A stretch of 64,000 nucleotides of DNA from Athripsodes cinereus (taxonomy: Eukaryota; Arthropoda; Insecta; Trichoptera; Leptoceridae): assembly GCA_947579605.1 (NCBI GenBank), contig OX388305.1, positions 37,771,542 through 37,835,541 on the forward strand, given 5' to 3'. Each line of letters begins with the position of its first letter. Position 1 is the first letter of the stretch. A model generated the notes under the pieces. That model ran no database searches. It was given only the letters and a program-made list of their open reading frames with translations, and was not told the DNA's origin. Of this stretch, positions 1 to 10,539 are shown in pieces. Both the position numbers and the translations under genes were made by a program.

Positions 1-409
1 GCTCTCAGGTAGACAGCATAAGGCTATCGCCTCCACCCTGACAGTTTAAAAATTTCAGTATTCAAGATTTGTTTTGCTTAAGTTTTATCAACCACCTGTA
101 GTCTCTTTATGTAACATTTCTTCGTGAAGTGATCAGTTTCATTTCGGAAATATTCATAAAACGACAATTACAATGCTGTGACAGTCACTACAGCTAACCG
201 TCACAACCCGCAAGTCAGGGATTGAAAAAACCAAGCAATAGAGAAAATTTAAAGAGGGATTCTAAAGACTGCAGCCTGCCACCGCAAAGCCTGCCAAGCG
301 CGCTCCGGCGCGACTCCCTGAAGCGCCAACTCTCGGATGAGAGTTGTGGGTTTGGATGTATTGGTATTTTGAATCAACATGTTTTCCATTTTGAGAAATT
401 GTGAAAAGG
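1..409. other. No gene recognised
   Basis: AT-rich sequence without a convincing ORF. A short 60-codon frame at 222-404 has no recognisable motif and runs into the tandem repeat that follows. If the SLC16-like gene continues off the left edge, this would be intron or intergenic DNA. Confidence 0.4.
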
Positions 410-725
410 GAAAAAATTTCGAAAAAATTCGAAACGCTCGACAGCAAGAATTTTCGGAAGTAATTCTTGTCAATTGCTGATGAAAGAAAAGATTTCGGAA
501 AAGGAAAACGCAAAAGCGAAATTTTTTCGAAAAACTTTTGAAAAAACGGAGTGACAAATTTCGAAAAAAAATTCGAAACACTCGACGGCAAGAATTTTCG
601 GATGTAATTCTTGTCAATTGCTGATGAAAGAAAAGCTTTCGGAAAAGGAAAACGCAAAAGCGGAAATTTCTCCGAAAAACTTTTGAAAAACGAAGTGACA
701 AATTCGAAAAAATTCGAAATGAGAA
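410..725. repeat. 144-bp tandem repeat, about 2.1 copies
   Basis: The segment containing gaaacgctcgac at 431 recurs at 575 (gaaacactcgac), a period of 144 bp, with a partial third start near 712. The unit is rich in ttcgaaaa motifs. The long minus-strand frames here, rich in Phe and Arg, are by-products of the repeat. Confidence 0.75.
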
Positions 726-2154
726 AACTTTCAATTTTGTGTTTCTGAATTCTCAAGATTTTCTAAAGGTGATGCAATATCTCCAAAAGTTTTAAAAGTT
801 ATGAACGGAGTATTTAAAAAATTTACATTTTTTATTTGTGCGCAAATGAAGTTTTTCCACTGAGCGAATTTAAATTTTCATTACTTTTCCCATTTAAGAA
901 ACAATTTGTGAAAAGAATTTAAAAGGATTGATTCGAAAAGAAATTTCAAAAATTTCCGCACAAGTTGCGAAAACCGTGTGATGTCGGCTTTACTAACTAT
1001 CGTGTGATGTTGGCCTTATGATTTGACGGTTAATGTTACGTACTTCGTTTGCACGTAAACAACCTTTGAAACAAACAGATTTACATCAATAATAAAACCT
1101 CTTCAACAATCCACACTGCACAACACAAACACGCAACACACTTGGGCGCAAGTGTCACGGTACAAACTTAAAACTCAATGATCACTCAGGGCGTGGTTAT
1201 GACGACTCTTTTGCCTGGGCCGGCTAGCTCTTTCCCAGGGCCGTGATCATTCGAAAATCCCCGTGGTGTTGTGTGATGTGGGCACTGTGAATAGTTCGGG
1301 AGAGGACAAATAAAGAACAGAATATTTTCAGTTATAATCCAGTCTATTGTAAAAATGGTTATTGTTTACATAAAACTCAAACAGATACAAGTACTATCTA
1401 AAATGTTCTACTGTAACAAAGATGAATAGGTTAAACTAGACGTTGAGAGAAAGCACCACTGTATATGTCTACAAATAAAAGTGGGAGAAGTTAGGTTACA
1501 TAATGATGAAGTTCCGGGGCTCCAGGCGAAGGCCGGGTAAAGGGTTCTCCTAAATGGCTAGGCGCTCTATGCACGCTCTTGTCAATTTAAGGTTAGGTTG
1601 CAGCTGGCCCAGGAAGGCGGTTACCTCAAGGCACTTCCGTAGCCTCAAAATCAGGAGGACTGGGGTTTAATGTAAAACAATTATAGTTTACCCAAAAGTC
1701 CGTTGCACAAGATGTTACGGTATTACTGAATCATTGCGTCGTTTTTTGGCCGACACGCCGGGGACGCCTCGTGTCTTTGTTGCGGGCACTACAGATACGG
1801 TTCTATCAGCTCTCGGTCACCATCCCTGCTTTCGGCACTTGATCAGACACTCATCGTGTCTTTTCCAGGCACTTTACACAATTTTTTGGTATTTTATGTT
1901 ATTTAAACTTGTAGAGCGTGAATCGACGTGTCCTATTGGCACGCCATTGCAAAACGGAAAGAGGAAGGGGCACATATTTTACCGTTCAATTTAGCATTTT
2001 TTAGGTTGGTGTTCCTTACTTGCCCACAGTATTGACAACATTGAAGCTAATTATTATTTGTGGTTTTTGCTTATGGCGGGGAATTTGAATCTTTTTTGAC
2101 ATTTAACTTATTTTCATATGTCAGATGTTTGCATCCTGACAACTTAAAGAATAA
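726..2154. other. No gene recognised
   Basis: I see no supported coding region. The phrase cgtgtgatgt occurs twice around 978-1010 as a short direct repeat. GC-richer patches at 1190-1260 and 1500-1660 are not coding in any frame I could follow. The 86-codon frame at 1734-1994 has no recognisable motif. Confidence 0.35.
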
Positions 2155-2290
2155 TATCACATGCCAATTAAAAGTCCAAACTACAATTTTAATGCCTTAA
2201 TGAACAGTTTTAAAAGAGTATGCCCAAATTAAAATGTGCGCACATGTCTCTTTTTGAATATGCAACGACGATGTATTAAATGAAACAAGG
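2155..2290 (+). repeat. Dispersed repeat shared with 52908-53220
   Basis: The stretch from aataatatcacatgccaat to tttttgaatatgcaacgacg is repeated at 52908-53220, where it is split by a SINE fragment. It also shows weakly near 5990-6010 (tttttgaatatgcaacgagg). It lies just before the truncated R1-like element and may be its target. Class unknown. Confidence 0.6.
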
Positions 2291-2317
2291 TAATCAGGCA
2301 ATTATATTATTAGTGTT

Positions 2318-4249
2318 ATGGAACATGGACAGTTAATGGACTCAACGTCCAGTGATACACCTTTCCATACGTGGCTGCGTTTCCAGGTACGTTGCCTACC
2401 GGATGAGTCAGTAATCGTTGAAAACGTTGTGACTCATGACGAATTGAGGGAAATCGTCAAAGGGTTAGGACCAAAAAAGGCACCAGGAATTGACAGATTG
2501 AATGGAGCGATTGTAAAACATGTTTGGAAGACATGTCCAACGGAAATGTTGGAACTCTTTCAAATGTGTATGAATGAAGGTGTGTTTCCCAAAGTATGGA
2601 AGAAAGGTTTGCTTAGGGTGATCCCAAAAGGCAATGATAGACCACTGTCGGATCTCAAGGCGTACAGGCCTATTACCCTGCTGCCTTCCTTCGGCAAGAT
2701 TTTAGAAATCTTGGTGAGGAATCGGCTTGACATTTCACTGACGCCAGGAGATCCCAAACAATTTGGTTTTAGCCGTGGTGTCTCCACTGAGCACGCCATT
2801 GAAGCTTGTTTGAACTGGAAGGATGAGAGATTGGAAAAGAATGTGCTGGGAGTCTTTTTAGATATAGCTGGGGCTTTTGATAATGCATGGTGGCCACTTA
2901 TTCTGGCCAAGCTGAAGATACGGGGGTGCCCCCGTTGGTTGTTTGACGTAGTTAGCAGCTACTTTAGTGATAGGTCAGTGGTGATTACTCATGCAGGACA
3001 CATGGTTGAAAGGGTTGTTGATATGGGTTGCCCACAGGGGTCGGTCCTTGGACCCTTCCTGTGGAATGTCTTGTTTGACGACCTTTTGAGGATGGAGTTA
3101 CCGCCTGGTTGCACTGTTTTTGCATATGCAGATGATGCGCTTCTCCTTCTCTCAGGAGATACGAGAAGTGCTATTGAAAGTAAGTTTTGTGTCGCGATCG
3201 AACGTATCTTGACGTGGGGCAGAGTGAATAGGCTCGTTTTCTCACCGAGCAAGACCTCCGCTATGTGGTTGAAGGGTGTGCTTGGAAGAGGTAGAAACCC
3301 GGTTCTTCGGATGGACGGACAATCCGTGAGGGTTGTCGAAGAAGTCCGGTACTTGGGTGTTGTCTTGGACAGAGGGCTTACTTTTCTTCCGCATGTGAGA
3401 GCGACTGCCGATCGAGCGAGGGTGCTATTTTTCACCCTTCGTAAACTTAGCCGTGGAACCTGGGGCCTTAGAACGAGGACTGTGCGCATCATATATCGGG
3501 CGACCTATGTGGCTCAGGTCACCTATGCTGCCCGGGTTTGGTCGCACCGTCTTGCGGTTGGCTCTGTATCTGCGGCAGTTCTGAGGGGACAGAGACTTCC
3601 TTTGCTTGCCGTCACAGGTGCGTATCGAACGGCTGCCAGTGATGGCCTTCCAGTCATTGCTGGTGTGCTTCCTTCGGACTTAGAAATTCTTGACAGTGTA
3701 GCCAGACGTAAGCTCAAGGCGGATGGTAGGGTCAATCATCTCGGAATATCCGTTCAAGCGGAGCCCGGGATAAGAGGTTTGAATAGGGCAATCGGCAAAA
3801 TACGTGAGAGAACGATGGAAGTTTGGCAAGAGAGATGGGATGCGGGGAGGACTGCCAGGTTAGTCCACAAGTTCCTCCCGGATGTTAGCGAGAGAATGAA
3901 GCGGCGTTTTCTGTCTCTCAACCACCATGCTGTACAATTAGTGACAGGCCACGGTGATCTAAAGGGCAAGCTTTTTGAGCTTGGACTAGTGGAGAATCCG
4001 TGGTGTGTTTGTGGGACGGGTGCGCAAAGTGCGGAGCATATCCTCTGGGAGTGCCCCGAGATGATGGATGCTAGGGATAGAATGATATGTAATATGAGTG
4101 AGAACACTCCCCGACCTGTTTGGTTCGGGGAGGTGCTGCAATTTCCACGGAATCTCAGGGCATTTTTGGAATTTGTGGAGACATGGGTTTCTCGGTGGGA
4201 TCTCCTGCGTCAGCCGGGTTTACCCCCGACTGAGGTAGGAGTGCTCTAG
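2318..4249 (+). CDS. 5'-truncated R1-clade non-LTR retrotransposon reverse transcriptase
   Basis: An uninterrupted 643-codon ORF encodes most of a reverse transcriptase of the R1 clade, the protein that copies LINE RNA at a nicked chromosomal target. Visible in order are the KAPG fingers motif near residue 53, YRPITLLP near 115, the palm motif VFLDIAGAFD (179-188), PQGSVLGP (239-246), the catalytic FAYADD box (268-273), and a C-terminal Cys-Cys-His-Cys knuckle around residues 563-579. R1 ORF2 normally begins with an APE-type endonuclease; that domain is absent, so this is a 5'-truncated copy. The first Met lies slightly upstream of recognisable homology and is not a meaningful start. No stop or frameshift is seen, so the copy is probably young. 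It lies on the strand opposite to the SLC16-like gene, probably in that gene's intron. Confidence 0.9.
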   Translation: MEHGQLMDSTSSDTPFHTWLRFQVRCLPDESVIVENVVTHDELREIVKGLGPKKAPGIDRLNGAIVKHVWKTCPTEMLELFQMCMNEGVFPKVWKKGLLRVIPKGNDRPLSDLKAYRPITLLPSFGKILEILVRNRLDISLTPGDPKQFGFSRGVSTEHAIEACLNWKDERLEKNVLGVFLDIAGAFDNAWWPLILAKLKIRGCPRWLFDVVSSYFSDRSVVITHAGHMVERVVDMGCPQGSVLGPFLWNVLFDDLLRMELPPGCTVFAYADDALLLLSGDTRSAIESKFCVAIERILTWGRVNRLVFSPSKTSAMWLKGVLGRGRNPVLRMDGQSVRVVEEVRYLGVVLDRGLTFLPHVRATADRARVLFFTLRKLSRGTWGLRTRTVRIIYRATYVAQVTYAARVWSHRLAVGSVSAAVLRGQRLPLLAVTGAYRTAASDGLPVIAGVLPSDLEILDSVARRKLKADGRVNHLGISVQAEPGIRGLNRAIGKIRERTMEVWQERWDAGRTARLVHKFLPDVSERMKRRFLSLNHHAVQLVTGHGDLKGKLFELGLVENPWCVCGTGAQSAEHILWECPEMMDARDRMICNMSENTPRPVWFGEVLQFPRNLRAFLEFVETWVSRWDLLRQPGLPPTEVGVL

Positions 4250-4598
4250 GATTGATTGTTGCCTTTGCGGCGGGATCTGTTGAGCGAACTCGTTATTTGT
4301 TGTGTTTCGTCCTGTCTCCCTTGGTGGAGAGTAGATATGGGAGGGATGTTCCTGTTGGGAGGGAAATGTCTTTTCATTGCGCTGGTAACGGCGACTCTCG
4401 AGTCTCACCTTCTGAAAGCCCAATAACAAATCTCTGGACACCTTATTTCGGCCTCTAGTCCAAATTAGATACTATATTGTTATAACCATTGATAATTATT
4501 GTGCTTGCTTGTCATTTTTTTTTTTTTTTTTGGGTTTTTGTTGTTGAGCTTTGTTTATTTGTTGTTATTCATTGTGTTTGATTCGGTTATAATTGCAT
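4250..4598 (+). other. Probable 3' UTR of the R1-like element
   Basis: Non-coding DNA directly follows the RT stop codon and includes a T homopolymer of about 17 bases at 4515-4531. The 3' boundary is not clear because no poly(A) tail or target duplication could be matched. Confidence 0.4.
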
Positions 4599-4599
4599 T

Positions 4600-4945
4600 T
4601 TATCCTCCTGAGAGGGGCATCGAAGACGTAAATGTAGCATAAAAGATTCCCACGAGGCGGTATTCGCCGGCCAGCCCTTCAGGCTGCCCAATGGGGCCCG
4701 CCCGTGAGGACTAAAGTTTTGCTTAGAAGAGCGGATAAATAGAAGTCCCCCGACTTCTGAGATATCCGGGTATGGGAGGGAGTCTTCAATATTAGTGTTA
4801 TATTGTACAATATTAAAGGCCCGGGGCGTCCCTCTTTCGCAATAAACCGTTCCTATGAAAACAACATCAGAGCACAGATAATACTGTGGGAAGAGGTGAC
4901 GCAATCGGCACAGAGACACTCTGAATGGAGGCGGCTGGTCCATCT
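4600..4945 (+). mobile_element. LINE 3'-end fragments (GATGAT-tail family and associated repeat)
   Basis: Bases about 4855-4940 match the ORF end of a LINE also present at 8195-8385 and 56030-56150 (reads roughly WEEVTQLAQR..EWRRL). Bases about 4655-4760 match 56160-56260 (gccggcc...cccgtgaggac). The relative order of the two pieces differs between loci, so they are probably two independent repeats or a rearranged one. Confidence 0.6.
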
Positions 4946-5267
4946 TATCTAATCATCTTAATTTTTTAAGGTAGGAAGAGAGAAGGGAATGCCATATAAA
5001 CCATCCTTGAGATTTGTTGCACATGGCTAAGACAAGTGGTTCTCAGATATCCTCGCTTCAAGATAAATACAACTTCTTTGTCATCCCTTCATTACCCATT
5101 CGCTACTCATTTTAAATACAAATCTGTTCTTCTCAGCGATCGCATCTCCACAGCATTTAAAGATTGAAGCAGAATTGGTGTCGTAGATAGCGCCTTACAA
5201 AATGTCCATACATATATTTAATATTTATATGCACCAGTATACTTCCACGTATAAACTAATAATTAAT

Positions 5268-5415
5268 ATTATTTATTTATTTATTTATTTTATTCTTCAC
5301 TGTACATTGTTTACAATAATACAAATTAACAAAGAAAATATCATTTATACAATTCAATGCACAGAGGGCGAGTTTATCGCTAAAATGCGATGTCTTCCAA
5401 CTAACCCGGTTATTA
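5268..5415 (-). mobile_element. LINE 3' tail, (AATA)n-ended family
   Basis: On the minus strand it reads ttagttggaagacatcgcat, then a cctctgtgcattgaattgta stretch, acagtgaagaataaaat and (aaat)n. Related tails occur at 7165-7320, 26637-26745, 36845-36915, 42256-42372 and 56495-56640. It lies just downstream of the exon at 5457 in the transporter gene. Confidence 0.75.
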
Positions 5416-5456
5416 AAATCAAAAAACAAAACAATGTTTTATGTGTAACTACTAAC

Positions 5457-5583
5457 CTGAAGTAAAGATATGTAACAGAATTGGCCCAAAAACTGAGCAT
5501 CATCCCAACAGCTGCAAAGGCTCCTCCGAGGATAGTCACTGTGCGGTACGAATACTTCACTGATAACACAGACGACAGGGGAC
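5457..5583 (-). CDS. SLC16-like monocarboxylate transporter, fourth visible coding exon
   Basis: Coding exon of 127 bp bounded by acceptor TTTTGCAG and donor GTTAGT on the minus strand. It encodes GPLSSVLSVKYSYRTVTI, LGGAFAAVGMMLSFWA and NSVTYLYF, the pattern of membrane segments 2-3 in SLC16 (monocarboxylate/H+ symporter) proteins, with the usual GP..S.L loop and GG....GM helix. It begins in phase with the exon at 6252-6109 (a G plus GT makes the Gly codon) and ends with two bases of a codon. The following exon is not in the window, so intron 4 exceeds 5.4 kb. Substrate cannot be told from this piece. Confidence 0.88.
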
Positions 5584-5629
5584 CTGCAAAATAATATTAC
5601 ATGAAATAACATAAATAACTTGAGTGTTG

Positions 5630-5895
5630 TGGACAGAATGCGCGTGAATAAGGGGTAAGAATGACAAAGAGGATATACTTGTTTGAAAGAAAGGGTGTGA
5701 GGAAGCGCGGGTGTTCAAGAACCAAGTGGATCAAATTCTCAAGGACAGCCGTGTGTTGAGTAAGAGGAACCGACATGCGTGTATGAGAAACTGTCTGAAT
5801 GTGAAGGAAGCGAAGGAAGTTTGTAAAGATAGATCTGTTTGGTGTTCCGTTTTCTCTGCCTACCCCACTTGGAATACGGTGTGAGGGTATAGTAC
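5630..5895 (+). pseudogene. LINE reverse transcriptase C-terminal fragment (ATAG-tail family)
   Basis: Frames with interruptions read VDRMRVNK, RMTKRIYLFERKGVRKRG, VLSKRNRHACMRNC and EVCKDRSVW, then SAYPTWNTV and a stop. This is the conserved C-terminus of an insect LINE ORF2 also seen at 51625, 54065, 56760(-), 27651(-), 19770(-) and 50335. It sits antisense inside an intron of the SLC16-like gene and has frameshifts and a deletion. Confidence 0.8.
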
Positions 5896-6108
5896 AGACG
5901 TATAAATAAACTTGATCAATTCACATGAAATTGTATTATGCATATTTCTAAATTCTAGAAATGCCAAAACATTTATAAATTCACATACCACTTTTTGAAT
6001 ATGCAACGAGGTATTGTTATTTGAATAAAAATTAACATTTTACATAATATAAACTAAAATTAATATGGATATCACTAAAAAAATAACAGAATTTGAAGAT
6101 ATACTAAC

Positions 6109-6252
6109 CTAAACTACTGTACAAGAAATAGCAGAGGGCAGGAATCCAGGCGGCCGCGGCTGGTCCAGCATCAAACACCTCAAGAAACTCCACAAACAGA
6201 ACTCCAAAGGACTTAACAGTGCCGGGAACCAAGATGTTCACCAACATGGCAC
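6109..6252 (-). CDS. SLC16-like monocarboxylate transporter, third visible coding exon
   Basis: Coding exon of 144 bp between acceptor TATTACAG and donor GTTAGT. It encodes 47 full codons beginning AMLVNILVPGTVKSFGVLF and continuing through VEFLEVF to AAAAWIPALCYFLYSSL. This matches the first membrane helix, first loop and second helix of SLC16 transporters, where the first helix follows the DGGWGW signature. Phase is 1 at both ends and agrees with both neighbours. The introns on either side are about 0.5 kb. Confidence 0.9.
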
Positions 6253-6769
6253 CTGTAATACACCAGTACATACTAAACCACAGATTAAAACAATACAGGC
6301 TAACTGTTGCACTGCTAAAATAATTGAGGGTTCTGCTATAAAAAATTAAAGCAATGTCAGATTTTTAAAGCGAAGAATTCTAGAATGTGATGGAGGCATG
6401 TGATGTAGGTAAACAGATTTTGATACAAATCTTCTCCTCCATCACGACATAAGCATATTTAAGAGGGTTTAAGAGTATATATAGATCAGGAAAACTTAGA
6501 TTTATCTTTAACAAATTGAAAAAAGTAAATTAAAAATAAACTCGATCTCTTATTATTAGTTAAAGAAAATATACTAACAATATTCATAATCAATCTATCC
6601 TCATGTATTATCTCTGCATGTTCAAATCACTAATATCAGATTCTTCTCGATGATTTATTTTAGTTATATTTTTCATTTTGTTTACGAATTTCATGAAAAG
6701 ATTTTTTTAATCAAAGTTAGGTCTCAAGAGTTCTTTTTCTATATAAAATATTTGTTACAATGTACTTAC

Positions 6770-6874
6770 CACCTAATACGAGCCACCCCCATCCTCCGTC
6801 GGGTGGCACTAGCTTCCAGTCATCTCTGGGAGGCTCCCCCACTGTGAACCCAGCAGACTCCAGACCCATACGAA
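6770..6874 (-). CDS. SLC16-like monocarboxylate transporter, second coding exon with the DGGWGW signature
   Basis: Coding exon of 105 bp starting after acceptor ATTTTAG and ending before donor GTAAGT. It encodes RMGLESAGFTVGEPPRDDW, then KLVPPDGGWGWLVLG. PDGGWGW at the start of the first helix is the N-terminal signature of the monocarboxylate transporter family. The G left by exon 1 joins TT here to make Val. A second GT three bases upstream (end at 6773) would remove one Gly without changing frame, so a tandem donor is possible; I chose the stronger GTAAGT. Confidence 0.9.
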
Positions 6875-7164
6875 CTAAAATCAATAACATATTATAACTA
6901 TAACAGAATATAGGTAAAACAAATATATTATTATAATAAAATAGGTTAAATGTGCAAGACTAATAACCCACCAAGGAGAAAAAGGAACTATTGGCTTCTC
7001 CATTACATCTTTATACATGCTCGTCGCATTAATTCTACTATTTTCACTTGTATTTATTTAAACATATTTGATATCAACAAAAACACTGTTTACTTTTGTA
7101 TTTACTTTTGCAAACAATGTATAAAATGTCTTTTCACTATGAAAACACACAAACTCTAGATCAT

Positions 7165-7320
7165 TTGTTTTTATTAACTTATTTTTTCATTCTTTACTTA
7201 TGTTGGTCACAATTTATTTTATTAAGAAGTACATTCTTATTAAAATTGATTACAATCAATATACAGAGGGTGAGATTATTGCACAAGCGCGATCTCTTTC
7301 AACAAATTTTTCATATTCCG
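7165..7320 (-). mobile_element. LINE 3' tail, (AATA)n-ended family
   Basis: Minus-strand match to the 5268-5415 tail: a degenerate form of ttggaagagatcgcgctt followed by cctctgtatattga. It lies in intron 1 of the SLC16-like gene. Confidence 0.6.
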
Positions 7321-7359
7321 TGTATTTTTTCAACGTGACTTTTTAACTTGGAGACCTTA

Positions 7360-7510
7360 AGATCTTGTTGTCCTTGGTAAAGAATAGATCTCCTACTCTT
7401 TCCTGTGAGTTTCGAGTCTCCTGTACAAGACAGGTGTTCGCAAACTTCATTTATAAGAAAATAAACATCTAAAATTCAGCAATGAGGTATGCCACCCATC
7501 TTAAATGTTT
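7360..7510 (+). mobile_element. Family-B retroposon fragment
   Basis: It contains gtaaagaatagatctcc, cctgtacaagacaggtgttc and cagcaatgaggtatgccacc, a diverged copy of the repeat best preserved at 34735-34986. The 3' third is missing. Confidence 0.65.
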
Positions 7511-8194
7511 TATTTTTTATTGTCATGGTGAGATAAATAGTCTTGATTTTTTCAGAGTTGGAAGGAACAGACTATAATCCAACAACAACAGTCTGTTTAA
7601 TAAAGGTCTCAATACTGTTGATGTGGTCAGGTTGATTAAATTATTTTTTTTTGTTTAAGATTCACTTTTATTCTTGAGATTATTATTATACGACACATTG
7701 CAAGCAAGTGTTCCGAAGAATATACTCCATAGACAACTAAAGACAATTCTCATATCCGGTGTTGCAGTACGTCAAACCTCCAGATAACAACCCTCCAGAG
7801 ACCATCAGAAACTCTCTTACAATTACAATATCAGATGTTTAAAATATGTTAAAGATAAACATTGTTATATTTTTTTCCTTATCTTGTAGGTATTACTAGA
7901 TTGTATATTTAATTTATAACTGTACAAATAAATAATATTTAAAAAAAATAGTATGATTTTATAATTTATTTGGTCTCATGACAATGTTGATTCTTTATTT
8001 ATGGCATTATTGTATATTAATTGAGGAGATTAAATAAGATTATATTAAATCTTGTACAATGTAATTCATTTAACACAGATCAGATGACACACATAGATAA
8101 GGAGTAACACATGATACCACTAATATAATATTACAGTGAACCTACAATATACCATTACTCAGTATAGCTGTTCAAATTTGTACAAAAAAATTAC

Positions 8195-8385
8195 ATTTGG
8201 CTATTCACATTTCCGGGCGTCCCTCTTTCACAATACACCGTTCCTATGACAACGATATTAGAGCGCAAGGAATGTCGTGGGAAGAGGTGACGCAATTGGC
8301 ATAGAGACGCTCTGAATGGAGGAGGCTGGTTTCTGCCCTGTGCTCCCGAGAGGAGCGTTGAGGGCGATGATGATGATGATTCACA
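8195..8385 (+). pseudogene. LINE ORF C-terminus with (GATGAT)n tail
   Basis: One frame reads MSWEEVTQLA, then RRSEWRRLVSALCSREER and a stop, with gatgatgatgatgat directly after. The same end occurs at 56030-56150 and in damaged form at 4855, 39495 and 47865(-). Identity as a non-LTR ORF2 C-terminus is from family resemblance. Confidence 0.7.
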
Positions 8386-8956
8386 TTTGACATCATGAAT
8401 GTGAATCATCTTAACAAAAATTTGACATAATTTTTTTATTTATGGATACCATAAAATTGAATGCTTCTTTAAGATTTAAGAATTGGAAATTAATAATAAA
8501 ATTCAATTTCTCTCAGTGCACTTGTACAAATGTTTTTCATTTAGCTCTTGGTTTTGGGCAACAAAGTTTTTATAGCACGTTTACCCTCTGTGCTAAGTAG
8601 ACGTTTTCTCATAACTGAGTCTTAAAGTTTCATAAATTAAATTACATTATTTTTTTTATTAAGTATAAAAAAAACACTCAGTTTTTCGCAATTTAAATAA
8701 ATATTGTTTAATTGGAAGCGCCGCTTTTTTCTAATGCCTGGTTCTGATGGGATGAAGTTTTTAATTCAATTTATTTTTAACTTTTTTTGTACCTATTTCA
8801 TTTTGATTGACGTTCAAATCCCATCAAAAACTGTAGATATATATAACAAAATCTACAAAACTATATTTATACAAGTCACATTGCCCAAAATTGGACATGG
8901 TGTAGTTTTGCTCTGACTTATGGATATGTAGACATCTTTATAGACATACATAATAT

Positions 8957-9905
8957 TTATTTATTTATTTATTCATGAATATACGGCAATATGCCTTTTA
9001 TTACATAATCATTATAGTTGACAATATCAATGAATTAAAAACCAAAACAAAAATACATACACAAAATAAAAACAATAAAATGACCACAATTACAATACAT
9101 ACTCGATCAAAAATATAGTGTTCCAAATCCATACAAGTATACACAACAATAGAAAACCAAAAGTTTATATCCAACACAATAAAATGATTCCTGACACATG
9201 TTCAAACATTACTTATTCAAATTAATTAATCACATCTAATTTATTTCATCTAGTTTTATCCAAAAAAGTTTATGAATCAAAAACAACACTTGTAAAACAA
9301 ATCAAACAGCGCATATATAATAAAATTTACGCAAAAATAAAACCGACACTAAATAAACAAACGAAGCATAGAATGATCAGGACAATATACATTTATTGAC
9401 TATTTACAATTTCAAAATAAGTCTGATTAAAATATTTGATTATTTTATCTTTCATCACATAATCACCTTCAAAAAACAAATCCAAATTCAATACATCGAT
9501 AAATCTATTTCCAAGCATGTGCAGACGATTAATGACGGAATGTCTCTGGTAATTGGTTCGAGTATTTGATTCTTTAAATAAAATTTTCTGTCTAGTAGGA
9601 CGATCAGGGACATGAAAATTGAGCAATGAAAGGAGCTCCGGGCAATCAAAACATGAGTTTACAATTTTGTATAAAAGAATCATGTCCAACAGGACACGCC
9701 TGTCAAACAATTTAGACATTCGAAGCTCCAGCAAAAGATGTTCATAACAGAAGTCAACATATGGGATGCCTAACCGAAAGTTAATATAACGCATGAATTT
9801 GCGTTGAACCCTCTCTATAGTATGTATATGCACACCATAATAAGGGGACCACACTGATGATGCATATTCCAACTGACTTCTAACATAGGCTTGGAAGAGA
9901 ATAAT
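8957..9905 (-). pseudogene. 5'-truncated CR1/jockey-like LINE, RT C-terminus plus 3' UTR
   Basis: On the minus strand an ORF from about 9905 to 9393 encodes YVRSQLEYASSVWSPYY, then IERVQRKFMRYI, and further sequence typical of the region after the RT domain in CR1/jockey-type LINEs. The catalytic YADD box is absent, so this is a short 3' fragment. The stop at 9393 is followed by about 430 bp of AT-rich 3' UTR ending in gccgtatattcatgaataaa and (taaa)n at 8957, the tail seen in several other copies here. The ORF extends upstream past 9905 into unrelated sequence, so its first Met is not real. Confidence 0.8.
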
Positions 9906-9984
9906 ATGTGTGATACATTGATGTGTAGCATGATACATTGATATATAAATGCATGTTGAATAAAAATACAATACAAAACACATA

Positions 9985-10537
9985 CAGTGAAACCTCTATC
10001 TATCGTTCATCGAATAATTGTTTTCCCGTATTTGTCGTTATTTTTTACAGTTCCGAATTAGTTTCATACAAAACACGTAAAAATATATCGCATCCATCGT
10101 TTCTCTATATGATTTTATCGCATTGACCGTTTAAATTACACAAAAAAATCGTATATATATGTATAAAAACATTGGAGAACGAGCGAGAAACATTTTGTTG
10201 ATTCTGTCTGCTGTCTTTTTTGATAGTACATCAGTAGGTACATACAATAAAAAAGCAAATGACGATGAAAGATTACATACAGTATAAAGTATGATTTTGC
10301 TCTCCATGCAGCTTTTTTATTTTGTTACTAGGTATATTTTTTATTTCAACAAATTGATTTATAACTTTTGAAACATGTATCATTTTTATAAAACCTATAT
10401 ACTCGTGTGTACCTACATATTAAACATTAAAATACATATTAATATGATTTTTTCTATACTCCCGCATTCATTGTTTTCCCGCATCCATAGTTTATTTCAA
10501 TAGGTCCCTTCAAAAACGATAGATAGAGGTTTCACTG
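9985..10537. mobile_element. Non-autonomous pogo/Tigger-like DNA transposon, TA duplication
   Basis: The ends are inverted: cagtgaaacctctatctatc at 9985 and its complement at 10537, each flanked by TA (9983-9984 and 10538-10539). The 553-bp interior repeats cgcatccat-type motifs but has no transposase ORF. CAGTG ends with a TA duplication are typical of pogo/Tigger elements; that class is inference. Confidence 0.85.
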
Positions 10538-10539
10538 TA

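Noticed and set aside
249..756. Two overlapping minus-strand ORFs above 160 codons
   Set aside because: They run through the 144-bp repeat in different frames and encode repetitive Phe/Ser/Arg-rich peptides without any domain; the composition explains the lack of stops.
1734..1994. 86-codon plus-strand ORF
   Set aside because: No recognisable motif, no splice or promoter context, and length within chance for this GC-richer patch.
2560..4107. Minus-strand ORFs opposite the reverse transcriptase
   Set aside because: Antisense shadows of the RT coding sequence.
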